Shown: positions 1-8,635, counted from the first letter of the stretch. The stretch is 26,930 nucleotides of DNA from CAYHHI01 sp964356335 (GCA_964356335.1 CAYHHI010000044.1:1-26930); one strand, 5' to 3'. The notes: generated by a model not told the origin, from the letters alone. Made by a program: numbers and translations.

Positions 1-113
1 TCCCCGCATGAGCTCGCGAAGCTCCTCCCCGTGATCCAATCCTGCAATCCAACACATGCCTCTCAAGTGCAGTCTGTAGCATAGGCTGTGTATGACTCAT
101 GAAGATGGAACCA

Positions 114-1964
114 TCAAGGGGACTCTTCGGTGAACTCCATCTGCAATGTATAGACACTGTCCTCCCACTTCGCCTTGACCGGACAGCCCATCTTGTAGCA
201 GAGGCGATAGGCTCGGACATTGGTGTCCAGAACATAACCGATGAAGCCTTTGATCCCTTTCATCTTTGCAACGCGCATCAGGTAGCTGAAGAGGGCGGAG
301 CCGTATCCTTTGTTCTGATATTCATCCGCCATAGTGATCGCATACTCGGCATAGTTTGTTGCCTTGTCCAGGCTGTATCCGGCAATGCCGACTACCTTTT
401 CCTCTCCGGCTTTCTTGAGGATCGCCAGGATCGCCATTTCATTCTCATAGTCCACATTCACGAAGTGCTTCAGTCTTTCGTGTGGCATGGCGGTCAAGTA
501 GGAGAAGTAACGGTAATAGACGGTCTCCTTGGAGAATGAATAGAAGAGATCGCGCATGTAAGGTTCGTCGGTCGGCTTTATCGGACGGAAGAATATCTTG
601 GTGCCGTCCTTTGTCTCGCCCCATCCCTCGAGATCTTCGGGATATCGGGACTGGATCAGAGCGATCTCCGGCTGGTCCTGATAAACGTAGTTGATCTCTT
701 TGGCCTTCTTCAGGAGTTCAGCACGGAACTTGGGATGAGCGATCGAAATCAGCGCCAGGGCCCGCTCCCTTATATTCTTGCCGTAAAGATTAGCAGCACC
801 CCATTCGGTCACGACATAGTGCACGTCGCCGCGGGTGGTCACGACGCCTGCGCCCTCGGAGAGATGGGGAACAATCCTTGATATGGTCTCATTACTCCTC
901 GTAGATGGAACCACTATGATCGGTTTGCCGTCTTTGGCGCGGGAAGCGCCTCTGATGAAATCCAGCTGGCCGCCGATTCCTGAGTAGAACTGATAGCCGC
1001 GCGAGTCTGCACAAACCTGACCCGTGAGATCAATCTCAAGAGCGGAATTGATCGCGACCATCTTGTCGTTCTGGGCAATCACAAAGGGATCGTTGGTGTA
1101 GTCCACCGGGTGAAACTCGAAGAACGGATTGTTATCGAGGTAGTGATACAGTCTCTTCGTTCCCATAACGAATGAGCAGATCACCTTGCCGCGATGCAGC
1201 GTCTTCCTTGCGTTGGTGATCACGCCGGATTCTATCAGATCGATCAAGCCGTCGGAGAAGACCTCGGTGTGAACGCCAAGGTCTTTCTTGTTATGGAGAA
1301 ATTCGAGGATCGCGTTGGGGACGCCGCCATAACCGACCTGGATCGTGGACCCATCCTCTATCATATCAGCAACGTTCTTTGCGATCCCCTTCACAACGTC
1401 AGGAACGGTCGGAAGCGTGAACTCTATGATCGGATCTTCCGAATAGACGATATGATCGAGTTCGCCGACATGGATGAACGAGCTTCCGAGCGTTCTTGGC
1501 ATATTGGGGTTCAATTCGGCTATCACGACGTTTGCTACTTCGCACGCGGGCTTAGTGATATCTACCGATATGCCGAAGCTGCAAAAGCCGTGTTCATCAG
1601 GGAGCGACAGTTGGACCAACGCGACATCTATGGGCAGACGGCCACTCCGGAACAGCTTGGGAATCTCTGAGAGGAAGATCGGGGTGTAGTCAGCTCTTCC
1701 TTCCGACACGGCCTTCCTCACGGTTCCACTGATGAAGAAAGCATTCGCCCTGAACTTGGTGGAAAGATCTTCCTGGGTATAGGGAGCAACACCCAGGGAG
1801 AGAATGTGTGCAATCTCCAGGTCCTCGGCCGGAGTCTGTGCCAGAGCTCTGACCAGGCTCTGGGGAGTGGCGCATGCCGAGCCGATGAATACGCGGTGGC
1901 CGGATTTTATGACTTTGATGGCCTCTTCCGGCTTCTCCAGCCTGCTCTTCCAATCCTTATTCAT
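114..1964 (-). CDS. Acetyl-CoA hydrolase/CoA-transferase fused to a Pat-like GNAT acetyltransferase
   Basis: Predicted 616-residue cytoplasmic fusion. Residues about 1-445 form a class I CoA-transferase of the acetyl-CoA hydrolase/4-hydroxybutyrate CoA-transferase family. The catalytic glutamate is probably E234 in VHTEVFSDG, and the glycine-rich C-lobe motif GIGGQLDFIRGA is at about 329-340. Residues about 450-612 form a GNAT domain opening with GTKIFFRPIKPTDEP and carrying the acetyl-CoA-binding motif QNKGYGSAL at about 550-558. That opening resembles the GNAT domain of the protein lysine acetyltransferase Pat/PatZ. The start was set at 1964 rather than the longer reading from 2081, because AGATCAGGAG lies 6 nt upstream of ATG and a consensus promoter lies within the longer reading. 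It is downstream of acs and an acetate-type carrier but has its own promoter. The CoA donor and acceptor cannot be read from sequence; that GNAT targets Acs is inference. Confidence 0.93.
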   Translation of the reverse strand: MNKDWKSRLEKPEEAIKVIKSGHRVFIGSACATPQSLVRALAQTPAEDLEIAHILSLGVAPYTQEDLSTKFRANAFFISGTVRKAVSEGRADYTPIFLSEIPKLFRSGRLPIDVALVQLSLPDEHGFCSFGISVDITKPACEVANVVIAELNPNMPRTLGSSFIHVGELDHIVYSEDPIIEFTLPTVPDVVKGIAKNVADMIEDGSTIQVGYGGVPNAILEFLHNKKDLGVHTEVFSDGLIDLIESGVITNARKTLHRGKVICSFVMGTKRLYHYLDNNPFFEFHPVDYTNDPFVIAQNDKMVAINSALEIDLTGQVCADSRGYQFYSGIGGQLDFIRGASRAKDGKPIIVVPSTRSNETISRIVPHLSEGAGVVTTRGDVHYVVTEWGAANLYGKNIRERALALISIAHPKFRAELLKKAKEINYVYQDQPEIALIQSRYPEDLEGWGETKDGTKIFFRPIKPTDEPYMRDLFYSFSKETVYYRYFSYLTAMPHERLKHFVNVDYENEMAILAILKKAGEEKVVGIAGYSLDKATNYAEYAITMADEYQNKGYGSALFSYLMRVAKMKGIKGFIGYVLDTNVRAYRLCYKMGCPVKAKWEDSVYTLQMEFTEESP

Positions 1965-2022
1965 GTGTAACTCCTGATCTTGCTCCCGGTCCATGAACTC
2001 GTGAAATCGCAGGAACTCATGG

Positions 2023-2051
2023 AATATACTGCTCAAAGGAAGAGGTGTCAA
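2023..2051 (-). promoter_or_regulatory. Sigma-70-type promoter for the CoA-transferase-GNAT gene
   Basis: On the minus strand a perfect TTGACA (2046-2051) is followed after exactly 17 bp by TATATT (2023-2028, 5 of 6 to consensus). The expected transcript start is near 2016, giving a leader of about 50 nt before the ATG at 1964. It lies directly behind a terminator, so the gene is probably transcribed independently of acs. Confidence 0.72.
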
Positions 2052-2060
2052 GCAAGTGGA

Positions 2061-2099
2061 GCAAAAAGCAAGTGGCCTCACCTGATCGATGAGGCCACT
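2061..2099 (-). terminator. Intrinsic terminator after the acs-MFS unit
   Basis: A perfect 10-bp inverted repeat, AGTGGCCTCA (2071-2080) and TGAGGCCACT (2090-2099), has a 9-nt loop. On the minus strand the stem is followed by TGCTTTTTGC. It lies about 58 nt past the MFS stop codon, the position and shape of a Rho-independent terminator. Confidence 0.78.
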
Positions 2100-2156
2100 A
2101 AGACGTGCTATGAGGTGCCTGCTGGAGCGGCCCGTCGCTACCCGTGCTTACCGAGC

Positions 2157-3425
2157 TTACTTGGGCGCCTGCTCGAGCTTCGGCGGCTTGACCAGGAAAG
2201 TCATGGCAGCAGCGACCAGACACAATATGCCGAATACTGCAAACGCGATGTTATAGCTCTTGGTTATCTCCTTCACCTTTGGTGCGAAGATGTTTGCCAG
2301 AAGACCACCCACGCCGTATGCGGTGAACAGGAAGCCATAGTTCATTCCAACGTTCTTCGTACCATAGAAATCGGCGCAGCACGCCGGGTAGGTGGCCAGG
2401 TATCCGCCGAAGGTGGCTCCGACCAGCGCGATGCCGACCCAGAACACGAAATGCGCGCTCGGTATCAAGAAATACAGGAACACGGCGACGGCATTGATCA
2501 GATACATCAGGAAGAGCGTGCGCGGACGCCCGATCGAGTCAGAGACCCGGCCCCAGAAGATCCTGCCCAGGGCGTTAAAGATTGCCAGCACGCTGACTCC
2601 AATTGCCGCCTTCGCGGCATCGAAGCCTGCCAGCTCCTGCGCGATCGGGGAGGTCTGGCCGATCATCATGAGGCCGGCGCCGCAGCCTATGAAGTAAAGC
2701 ACCCAGAGGAGCCAGAACTGGCCTGTGCCGAGCATATCGCGATAGGTGCAGTCGATGGCGGGCTTGCATGCGGCCGCTGCCGAAGGTTTCCAGCCCTGCG
2801 GCACGTAGCCCGCGGGCGGATTGCGCAAGATCAGCCCGCCCAGCACGACAAGCACGAGGTAGGCAACGCCGAGGGCGAGAAATGTCTTGTAGATACCGAT
2901 CAGCGGCAGGCCAAAGAGGGATGCACCAAGCAACTTGTAGGGAGAACCGGCGATCAAACCTGCGGCAAGGGGCGCGACGAAAAAGCCGCCGGCGCCGAAA
3001 CCAGCCACTGAAAGGCCCGTGATCAGACCGCGTTTATCGGGGAACCACTTCACGCCTGCCGAGATCGGGCAGACGTAAGCGAAGCCTATGCCGATTCCGG
3101 ATATCATCCCGTAACTCAGGATCAGCATGCCAATGCCATGCGAGGCACTGGCCAGGACCATGCCGATGGCCAGGAGAACGCCTCCCAGAATCGCCACAAT
3201 GCGCGGGCCGAGCCTGTCCTGCAGGCGGCCGCCGAGTACCGTCGCCAGCGCGAAGAAGATGAGAACAATCGAGAAGGGCAGCGAGGCCTGCACCGGTGAG
3301 ATATTGAGGGCTTTCTGCAGAGGAATCCGGAATACGCTCCACGCATAGATAGCGCCGAGACACAGCTGAATCAATATCGCACCGACTACGATCCACCAGC
3401 GATTGAAGGGCTTGCTATCCGTCAT
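2157..3425 (-). CDS. OFA-family MFS transporter (oxalate/formate-antiporter-like monocarboxylate carrier)
   Basis: A 422-residue inner-membrane protein with about 12 hydrophobic segments. The N-terminal run RWWIVVGAILIQLCLGAIYA and the following AWSVFRIPL are typical of the OFA family, and the loop 2-3 element GGRLQDRLGPR is the MFS signature. The ATG at 3425 is preceded by GGGGAGGAGG at good spacing. It follows acs by 74 nt on the same strand and is closed by the terminator at 2061-2099, so the two are probably cotranscribed. OFA members move oxalate, formate, lactate or similar small carboxylates. Pairing with acetyl-CoA synthetase makes acetate or another short monocarboxylate the likely substrate here, but that is context, not sequence proof. 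Confidence 0.9.
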   Translation of the reverse strand: MTDSKPFNRWWIVVGAILIQLCLGAIYAWSVFRIPLQKALNISPVQASLPFSIVLIFFALATVLGGRLQDRLGPRIVAILGGVLLAIGMVLASASHGIGMLILSYGMISGIGIGFAYVCPISAGVKWFPDKRGLITGLSVAGFGAGGFFVAPLAAGLIAGSPYKLLGASLFGLPLIGIYKTFLALGVAYLVLVVLGGLILRNPPAGYVPQGWKPSAAAACKPAIDCTYRDMLGTGQFWLLWVLYFIGCGAGLMMIGQTSPIAQELAGFDAAKAAIGVSVLAIFNALGRIFWGRVSDSIGRPRTLFLMYLINAVAVFLYFLIPSAHFVFWVGIALVGATFGGYLATYPACCADFYGTKNVGMNYGFLFTAYGVGGLLANIFAPKVKEITKSYNIAFAVFGILCLVAAAMTFLVKPPKLEQAPK

Positions 3426-3499
3426 CGTGCCTCCTCCCCTTGAAGACCAGGCAGCAGAGAAGAGGGAAGAGATCGCTCCTCCCTCCTGTCCCTAACGGC

Positions 3500-5410
3500 T
3501 CAGTCCTCTAAGGTCGAAATATCGCCGACATCTTTGCCCAGGGCCTCGGCCTTCAGGAGTCGCCTCATGATCTTCCCGGAGCGGGTCTTCGGCAGCTTAT
3601 CGCGGAATTCGATCCATTCCGGGCGGGCAATCGGACCAATCTCTTTCGCCACCCAATCCTTAAGCTCCTTGTTCAGTTGGTCGGAAGGGGTAAAGCCATG
3701 TTTCAAGGTGACGTAGGCCTTCGGCACATCACCTTTCACTTCGTGTGGAACGCCGATGACGGCTGCTTCAGCCACTGCCGGATGAGAAACCAGAGCCGAT
3801 TCCACCTCAGCCGTTCCCAGGCGGTGTCCTGCCACATTCAGCACTTCGTCGGCTCGTCCGCGGAACCAGAAATAGCCATCGCTATCCATCGTCGCCGAAT
3901 CACCAGTCAGGTAGACTCCGGCGAAACGCGACCAGTAAGTCTGTTTGTACCTCTCCGGGTCCTTGTAAATCGTGCGAAGCATTGCGGGCCAGGGACGCAA
4001 AAGCACCGCAAAACCGTTCTGCCCAGGTTCTATCGGCTTTCCGTGCTGGTCATAAACGCCGGCCAGGACCCCAGGCAAAGGCTTGGTGGCTGAGCCGGGC
4101 TTAAGCGGAGTAATCGGCAGCGGAGAGATCAAGAAGCTGCCGGTCTCGGTCTGCCACCAGGTGTCCATTATCTGACACCGGCTGCCGCCAATATTCCTGT
4201 AATACCAGCGCCAGGCCTCGGGATTGATCGGCTCACCTACCGTGCCCAGTAACCTCAGGCTGCCGAGATCGTGCTTCTTGGCCCACTGCTCACCGTATTT
4301 CATGTGCATACGAATCGCAGTCGGCGAAGTATAGAGAATCGTTACCTTCTCACGTTCGGCGATTTTCCACCAGCGGCCGGCGTCAGGATAATCCGGTGCG
4401 CCTTCGTAGAGAATCGAAGTCGCGCCCATCATCAAAGGAGCGTAGACAATATAACTGTGTCCGGTCACCCAGCCGATATCGGCTGCACACCACCAGACAT
4501 CATTGTCTTTGATATCGAACACGAAGTTCAGGGTCGCATGGATTCCCACCGCATAACCAGCCTGAACATGGACGATGCCCTTCGGTTTGCCGGTCGTACC
4601 GGAAGTGTAAAGAGTGTACAGCATGTCTTCGGAGTCCAGTTGCTCGGTTGGACATTCTTCCGATTCTTTCGCGGTTATCTCCCCCCACCAGAGGTCGCGG
4701 CCGGCCTGCATATTGACTTTCTGGTTGGCTCGATTGAAGACGATGATGTGCTTGAGGCTTGGCGTCTCCTTCACGGCCTCATCCGCGGTGCCCTTCAACG
4801 TAACGATCTTCCCGCGACGATAACTGCCATCACAGGTGACGAGGATCTTGGCTTCGGAATCCAGGATTCGATCTCTCAACGAAGTGGCGCTGAATCCGGA
4901 GAAGACGACCGAATGGACCGCGCCGATCTTGGCACAGGCGAGCATCGCCACCGGCAATTGTGGAATCATGGGCATGAAAAGCATAATACGGTCACCCTTC
5001 TTCACGCCCAACCTCTTCAAGGCATTGGCCAGTTTGTTGACTTCCTTGTAAAGGTCGGCATAGGTCCAGCGCTCGACCTCACCCGGCTCGCTCTCATAAA
5101 TATAGGCGACCTTGTTCTTGCGACCGGTCTTCATATGACGGTCCAAGCAGTTATGGACGATATTGAATTTCCCACCCACAAACCATTTGGCAAAAGGTTC
5201 GTTCCATTCCAGCACTTTGTCAAACGGCTTGTACCATTCCAGCTCTCTGCCCATCTCCCCCCAGAACCATTCCTGGTCGGCTGCCCGCGCCAGGAGTTCA
5301 TCCAGGGTCTTGATACCATGCTTATTCATGAACTGCATAACGTTCGAGTTCTCGACCAATTCCTTTGAAGGATGGTAGAGTTCCTCTTTTTCAGCGATTC
5401 TTTCAGCCAT
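3500..5410 (-). CDS. acs: Acetyl-CoA synthetase (AMP-forming)
   Basis: A cytoplasmic ligase making acetyl-CoA from acetate, ATP and CoA through acetyl-AMP. The product is 636 residues from the chosen start, close to the usual length of about 650. The adenylate-forming P-loop TSGTTGKPKG is at 269-278. The C-terminal motif PKTRSGKIMRR carries the conserved catalytic lysine (about K613) that Pat-type enzymes acetylate in other bacteria. A GTG six bases upstream (5416) is also open, but ATG at 5410 sits at proper distance from AAAGGGGG while the GTG abuts it. It is the first gene of a unit with the OFA carrier and is preceded by a long structured leader and a promoter at 5653-5680. The product is full length and all motifs seen are intact. 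Confidence 0.96.
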   Translation of the reverse strand: MAERIAEKEELYHPSKELVENSNVMQFMNKHGIKTLDELLARAADQEWFWGEMGRELEWYKPFDKVLEWNEPFAKWFVGGKFNIVHNCLDRHMKTGRKNKVAYIYESEPGEVERWTYADLYKEVNKLANALKRLGVKKGDRIMLFMPMIPQLPVAMLACAKIGAVHSVVFSGFSATSLRDRILDSEAKILVTCDGSYRRGKIVTLKGTADEAVKETPSLKHIIVFNRANQKVNMQAGRDLWWGEITAKESEECPTEQLDSEDMLYTLYTSGTTGKPKGIVHVQAGYAVGIHATLNFVFDIKDNDVWWCAADIGWVTGHSYIVYAPLMMGATSILYEGAPDYPDAGRWWKIAEREKVTILYTSPTAIRMHMKYGEQWAKKHDLGSLRLLGTVGEPINPEAWRWYYRNIGGSRCQIMDTWWQTETGSFLISPLPITPLKPGSATKPLPGVLAGVYDQHGKPIEPGQNGFAVLLRPWPAMLRTIYKDPERYKQTYWSRFAGVYLTGDSATMDSDGYFWFRGRADEVLNVAGHRLGTAEVESALVSHPAVAEAAVIGVPHEVKGDVPKAYVTLKHGFTPSDQLNKELKDWVAKEIGPIARPEWIEFRDKLPKTRSGKIMRRLLKAEALGKDVGDISTLED

Positions 5411-5453
5411 CGCCACTGCCCCCTTTCACATTTTCCAATCTTGGACGCTGTAT

Positions 5454-5549
5454 CTCCCCGCTCTTGACGGGACGGGGAGGGTGTCTCATTTAGGCAAATC
5501 CCGCCGTCATTATTTCCTCTCCCGTCATGCCCGTCATCGGAGAGGAAAT
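5454..5549 (-). promoter_or_regulatory. Two inverted repeats in the acs leader
   Basis: Between the acs promoter and start codon are two dyads. The larger is a perfect 11-bp repeat, ATTTCCTCTCC (5512-5522) and GGAGAGGAAAT (5539-5549), with a 16-nt loop. The smaller pairs CTCCCCG (5454-5460) with CGGGGAG (5473-5479). Neither is followed by a T run on the minus strand, so they are more likely RNA structures or operators than terminators. No riboswitch class was recognised. Confidence 0.45.
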
Positions 5550-5652
5550 GCAGGCAACCCTCGTTATGAAAATACCATTCCGAATTGACTTTGATTAATC
5601 AGCAAGGTCTCTGGTTATTACGCATGACCGAGCGTGACCAAAACATCTTAGG

Positions 5653-5680
5653 AATATAACCGAAAAAATGCCCATGTCAA
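5653..5680 (-). promoter_or_regulatory. Sigma-70-type promoter for acs
   Basis: On the minus strand TTGACA (5675-5680) precedes TATATT (5653-5658) with a 16-bp spacer. Both boxes match those of the promoter at 2023-2051. The predicted leader to the acs ATG is about 235 nt. Confidence 0.62.
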
Positions 5681-6029
5681 GCTCGAAAGTCCATGTGGTC
5701 GGAGCATTCAGGCTCGCAGAGGGCCATCAATTGCACGGGTCAGATTCGCAAGAGGCAGAGACAGGCTGAGATTGACGACGGAGCCATTCTTGGGGCCTGA
5801 CATGGGCCCATAGATGCTCGCCTGCCTCCCCCGAGGGGAATGACTCTCGATATTCCCTCAGAGGGCGGTGTGCCACAGACTGGGGCAGCTTGTTGTCCAC
5901 ATTCCGGACAACAGGGCCCTCTCAGCAGTTGACCCGTTCCTGCCGACCTTCAAGCAGCCCAACCGGCGGGCTATCCTTCCACTTCCGCCTAGATGCGGTC
6001 TTATGGCACCGCACTATACAACAACCACA
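5681..6029. other. Intergenic stretch without a recognised gene
   Basis: Between the acs promoter and the 3' end of the phospholipase-like gene. The open frames here have no convincing ribosome site or family resemblance. Short imperfect GC-rich dyads occur (for example AGCCC...GGGCT near 5957-5978) but nothing supports a function. Confidence 0.5.
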
Positions 6030-6065
6030 CCACTCTCAACGGAAAGTGGGAGGGCGTATGGCCCT
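6030..6065 (-). terminator. Possible hairpin terminator after the phospholipase-like gene
   Basis: Two short stems follow the stop codon on the minus strand: AGGGC-loop-GCCCT (6051-6065) and CCACT...AGTGG (6030-6049). No strong T run follows, so termination is uncertain. Confidence 0.3.
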
Positions 6066-8290
6066 TATCTCGATACTACGACCTTGCGCGTTGCCGCATC
6101 TGAACCGAGCCGCAGCCTAAGGAAGTAGACCCCGGTCCCGACCGTGCCATCGTTATACCAGTCAAGCGTGTGATACCCGGCCGAGTACTCTCCTCTGGCG
6201 AGATTCACGACCAGGTGGCCCGATACATCAAATATGTCCATCTCGACCAGGCCATCTTTTGGCAGCCCGAATCCGATCACAGCGTTCTGACTGAACGGAT
6301 TGGGGCTGGCACCTTCGATAACAAGGTACGGTGGCTTCGCGGCTGTCATGGCCTCACCACCGCTGCCATTACTGTCGTACGCGGTTTCCTTCTCGGCAGG
6401 GTTCGACAGCGCAGCGTTGCCACCCGTCCGCGGCGGACTGAAGACTTCGACCGTGTCAGTGCCGTAGAACTCGGTCGAGTCAATCAACCGGCCGTAGACG
6501 ACCATGCATACATCATCCGTGACGCCAACCAGGGCTGCGCAGATCGGCTGTCGGTCATACTCTAGAATCCGCCCCAGCAGGCCGTCGGGCCCGCGCTTGC
6601 CCACTGTGCTCGGCCAGGGCTTCGCGGGTACGGTGGTGCCGCCAGCAGTCAGAGTCCCGGTTGGCGGATCGATCATGCGAACATCGTACTCGGGCGGAAA
6701 TTCGACGTGGGCCACCATGGTTCCACCATTGCTCTTGGTGCTGAGCACTTCGGGCTTGATGTCAATGGTTGCGTGTATCTTTATCGAGAAATCTACCGAT
6801 GCGGTGGTAGTGTTGCCCGCAGAGTCCTCGACGGCCACGGTCACCTTGTGATACCCGGCCATGTGCGAGAGATCGGGGAAGACCTGGCCATCATTGACGG
6901 GCTCTCCGTCCAGGTCTGCCACGAGGTTGTAAATGCCAGAGGGGACATCGGATGCCTCGTAGTCGATGGTGAACGATCCGTCGGTGAGGTAAAGCTCGTC
7001 ATGGCTTGGCGAAATGATGGCAGCCTCCGGCGGGGTCCTGTCGATCTTGATGATCTGGGACTTGACTGCCTCCCAGTTGGCGAACCGGTCCATGGAGCGG
7101 TAGTATATCGGCGTGATACCCTCGGCTGTGATAAGGACCGTAGCCGGCATACCATAAGCCTTCTGCGTGTCTCCGCTGGCGTACCACCAAACGGTGCAGT
7201 GAACACCTGAATCGTGAACAGCCCCACCCAATGAGTTGTCATCGCCAGTGAGCGTCATCGTAACATCGCCGGCTCGCCAGTTGCCGTGGACCTTAGGCGC
7301 ACCCGAGAAGGTAGCGTAGGTAGTGGGCAGGACGTCGTCCCAATAGTCTCGCCACGCCCTGTATAGCGCAGCCACTGAGCTCATGGCTTTCGTGTAAGCG
7401 AAGTCGGCAATGTTTGAAAGATCGCCGTCACCGTTTTCATCGCCATCATCGTTGTCAGTCATCTCGGATGATACGGTTGGACTGGCGGGGAAGCCCGTGT
7501 AGTCCACCCCCCATCCGGGTCTGACATCCGTGTCACCATCGTAGGAGTCTGAGGCGAAATAGTCGGTCACCTGGTTTGTGTTGTACATCAGGTAGTAGAA
7601 GCTTGCCTGGAGCTCCTTGGGCTCCCAGCACTCAGCCCCCAGATAGTTCTTGGCCATTGTGCATGTCGGGCCGTCCACATAGAAGTTGCCCCAACGATCC
7701 ACCGCCTGCTGCCAGACGTAAGAAGTCAGGCAGGGGGAGTTCATGTTATTGTCGCAATGCTGGCAGCACATCCAGTCCTCATAGGCAGCATCGTCAAGGA
7801 CTCCACCGGGATGCCAGTCAATGTGAATGTGGCAGGGAGCAGCCATGTCCGTCATGAGATGGACCGTGTGTCCCAAATAGTGATACGCCGAGTCAATCCC
7901 CGCCGGAGATCCGGAGTTGATGTAATCCCAGTACTTCTGCACGGCAACGTCCATGAGCCTTCGGCCCTTCACCCAGGCATTGTTATAGATATTGCCTTCA
8001 CAGTTGTTCTGCTGAAAGTCGCCGAGCTCGGGGTCCCAGAAGTGGCGTACAGTGCTCCCGCATATGCCCTCCCAGTCGTATATGTGCTCTATTTGATCCT
8101 CACAGCCTGAACCCTCAATGACGGCATATAGATAACGGTGCAGCTCCGGGAAGGTCCAGAGGGAATCGGACTGGCGCGTGACGTGCTTATGGCAGGGCGC
8201 GTCATACGCCGAAACTCTTTCGGGCAGTGCCCCCACGGCCACAACTGTGGCCAGGGCGAGCCCGACCAAGCACCACTTTAACCACGACAT
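6065..8290 (-). CDS. Secreted zinc phospholipase C/S1-P1-like protein with Ig and FlgD-like sorting modules
   Basis: A 741-residue exported protein. A signal peptide spans about residues 1-28, ending near ERVSA. The N-terminal domain (about 30-320) carries HLMTDMAAPCH at 144-154. That is the H-x3-D-x5-H zinc-ligand spacing of clostridial alpha-toxin, and HFWDPE at 83-88 recalls the PLC HFYDPD element. An Asp/Gly-rich run at about 279-290 could bind calcium. Downstream are Ig-like segments (a TPPEAAIISPSHDE opening) and a C-terminal module with SPNPF, DIFDVSG and GVYFLRLRLG, ending in VVVSR. The start was placed at 8290 because GGGAGG lies 6 nt upstream and the signal peptide begins there; the frame is open 63 nt further. 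The substrate may be phospholipid or nucleic acid; the family fold alone does not say which. Confidence 0.85.
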   Translation of the reverse strand: MSWLKWCLVGLALATVVAVGALPERVSAYDAPCHKHVTRQSDSLWTFPELHRYLYAVIEGSGCEDQIEHIYDWEGICGSTVRHFWDPELGDFQQNNCEGNIYNNAWVKGRRLMDVAVQKYWDYINSGSPAGIDSAYHYLGHTVHLMTDMAAPCHIHIDWHPGGVLDDAAYEDWMCCQHCDNNMNSPCLTSYVWQQAVDRWGNFYVDGPTCTMAKNYLGAECWEPKELQASFYYLMYNTNQVTDYFASDSYDGDTDVRPGWGVDYTGFPASPTVSSEMTDNDDGDENGDGDLSNIADFAYTKAMSSVAALYRAWRDYWDDVLPTTYATFSGAPKVHGNWRAGDVTMTLTGDDNSLGGAVHDSGVHCTVWWYASGDTQKAYGMPATVLITAEGITPIYYRSMDRFANWEAVKSQIIKIDRTPPEAAIISPSHDELYLTDGSFTIDYEASDVPSGIYNLVADLDGEPVNDGQVFPDLSHMAGYHKVTVAVEDSAGNTTTASVDFSIKIHATIDIKPEVLSTKSNGGTMVAHVEFPPEYDVRMIDPPTGTLTAGGTTVPAKPWPSTVGKRGPDGLLGRILEYDRQPICAALVGVTDDVCMVVYGRLIDSTEFYGTDTVEVFSPPRTGGNAALSNPAEKETAYDSNGSGGEAMTAAKPPYLVIEGASPNPFSQNAVIGFGLPKDGLVEMDIFDVSGHLVVNLARGEYSAGYHTLDWYNDGTVGTGVYFLRLRLGSDAATRKVVVSR

Positions 8291-8308
8291 CGCAAACCTC
8301 CCTTTCTC

Positions 8309-8340
8309 CCGGGATCCGCGGGTTACCGTAGATCTCCCGG
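8309..8340 (-). promoter_or_regulatory. Hairpin beside the ribosome site of the phospholipase-like gene
   Basis: CCGGGATC (8309-8316) pairs with GATCTCCCGG (8331-8340) apart from one bulged base. The stem ends a few nucleotides before the GGGAGG ribosome site, so it could influence translation initiation. Confidence 0.3.
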
Positions 8341-8372
8341 TCAATGGGGCCAACCTCTAATCTCACTTTACA

Positions 8373-8409
8373 GCCCATCACGATGCCCATTACGATAGCC
8401 CATCATGCT
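8373..8409. repeat. Three imperfect 12-13 nt tandem repeats
   Basis: Units GCCCATCACGAT (8373-8384), GCCCATTACGATA (8385-8397) and GCCCATCATGCT (8398-8409) lie head to tail. They sit in the leader of the phospholipase-like gene, between its predicted promoter and start codon, where they could be a protein-binding array. Confidence 0.5.
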
Positions 8410-8500
8410 GGCTACAAATGCACCTGGGACTTGCTGTGGGCGATCTCTTTGGGCTTCTGAGAAAACCGCGTCCCCGCTCCTCTCTGTTATGGCGAGTTGT

Positions 8501-8528
8501 ATTTTAGCACAAATTTTCCCGAAATCAA
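8501..8528 (-). promoter_or_regulatory. Promoter for the phospholipase-like gene
   Basis: On the minus strand TTGATT (8523-8528), a 16-bp spacer and TAAAAT (8501-8506) are preceded by TGC, forming an extended -10 element. The leader would be about 205 nt and would include the repeats at 8373-8409. Confidence 0.5.
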
Positions 8529-8635
8529 GGATAACCTTAAGACAGAAGTGGGCATGGGTTTGGATGTACGGCCTGGTCTCTGCCCCAATCATCTCAGGAT
8601 AGAGAGTCCTCTCACGATTACGACGTGAATGTGTC

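Noticed and set aside
1980..3011. Long plus-strand frame opposite the OFA carrier
   Set aside because: It is antisense to a clear transporter gene, has a low-complexity charged composition, and crosses the terminator and promoter.
8202..8592. Two minus-strand frames upstream of the phospholipase-like start
   Set aside because: They overlap the promoter, repeats and signal-peptide region in other frames and lack ribosome sites.
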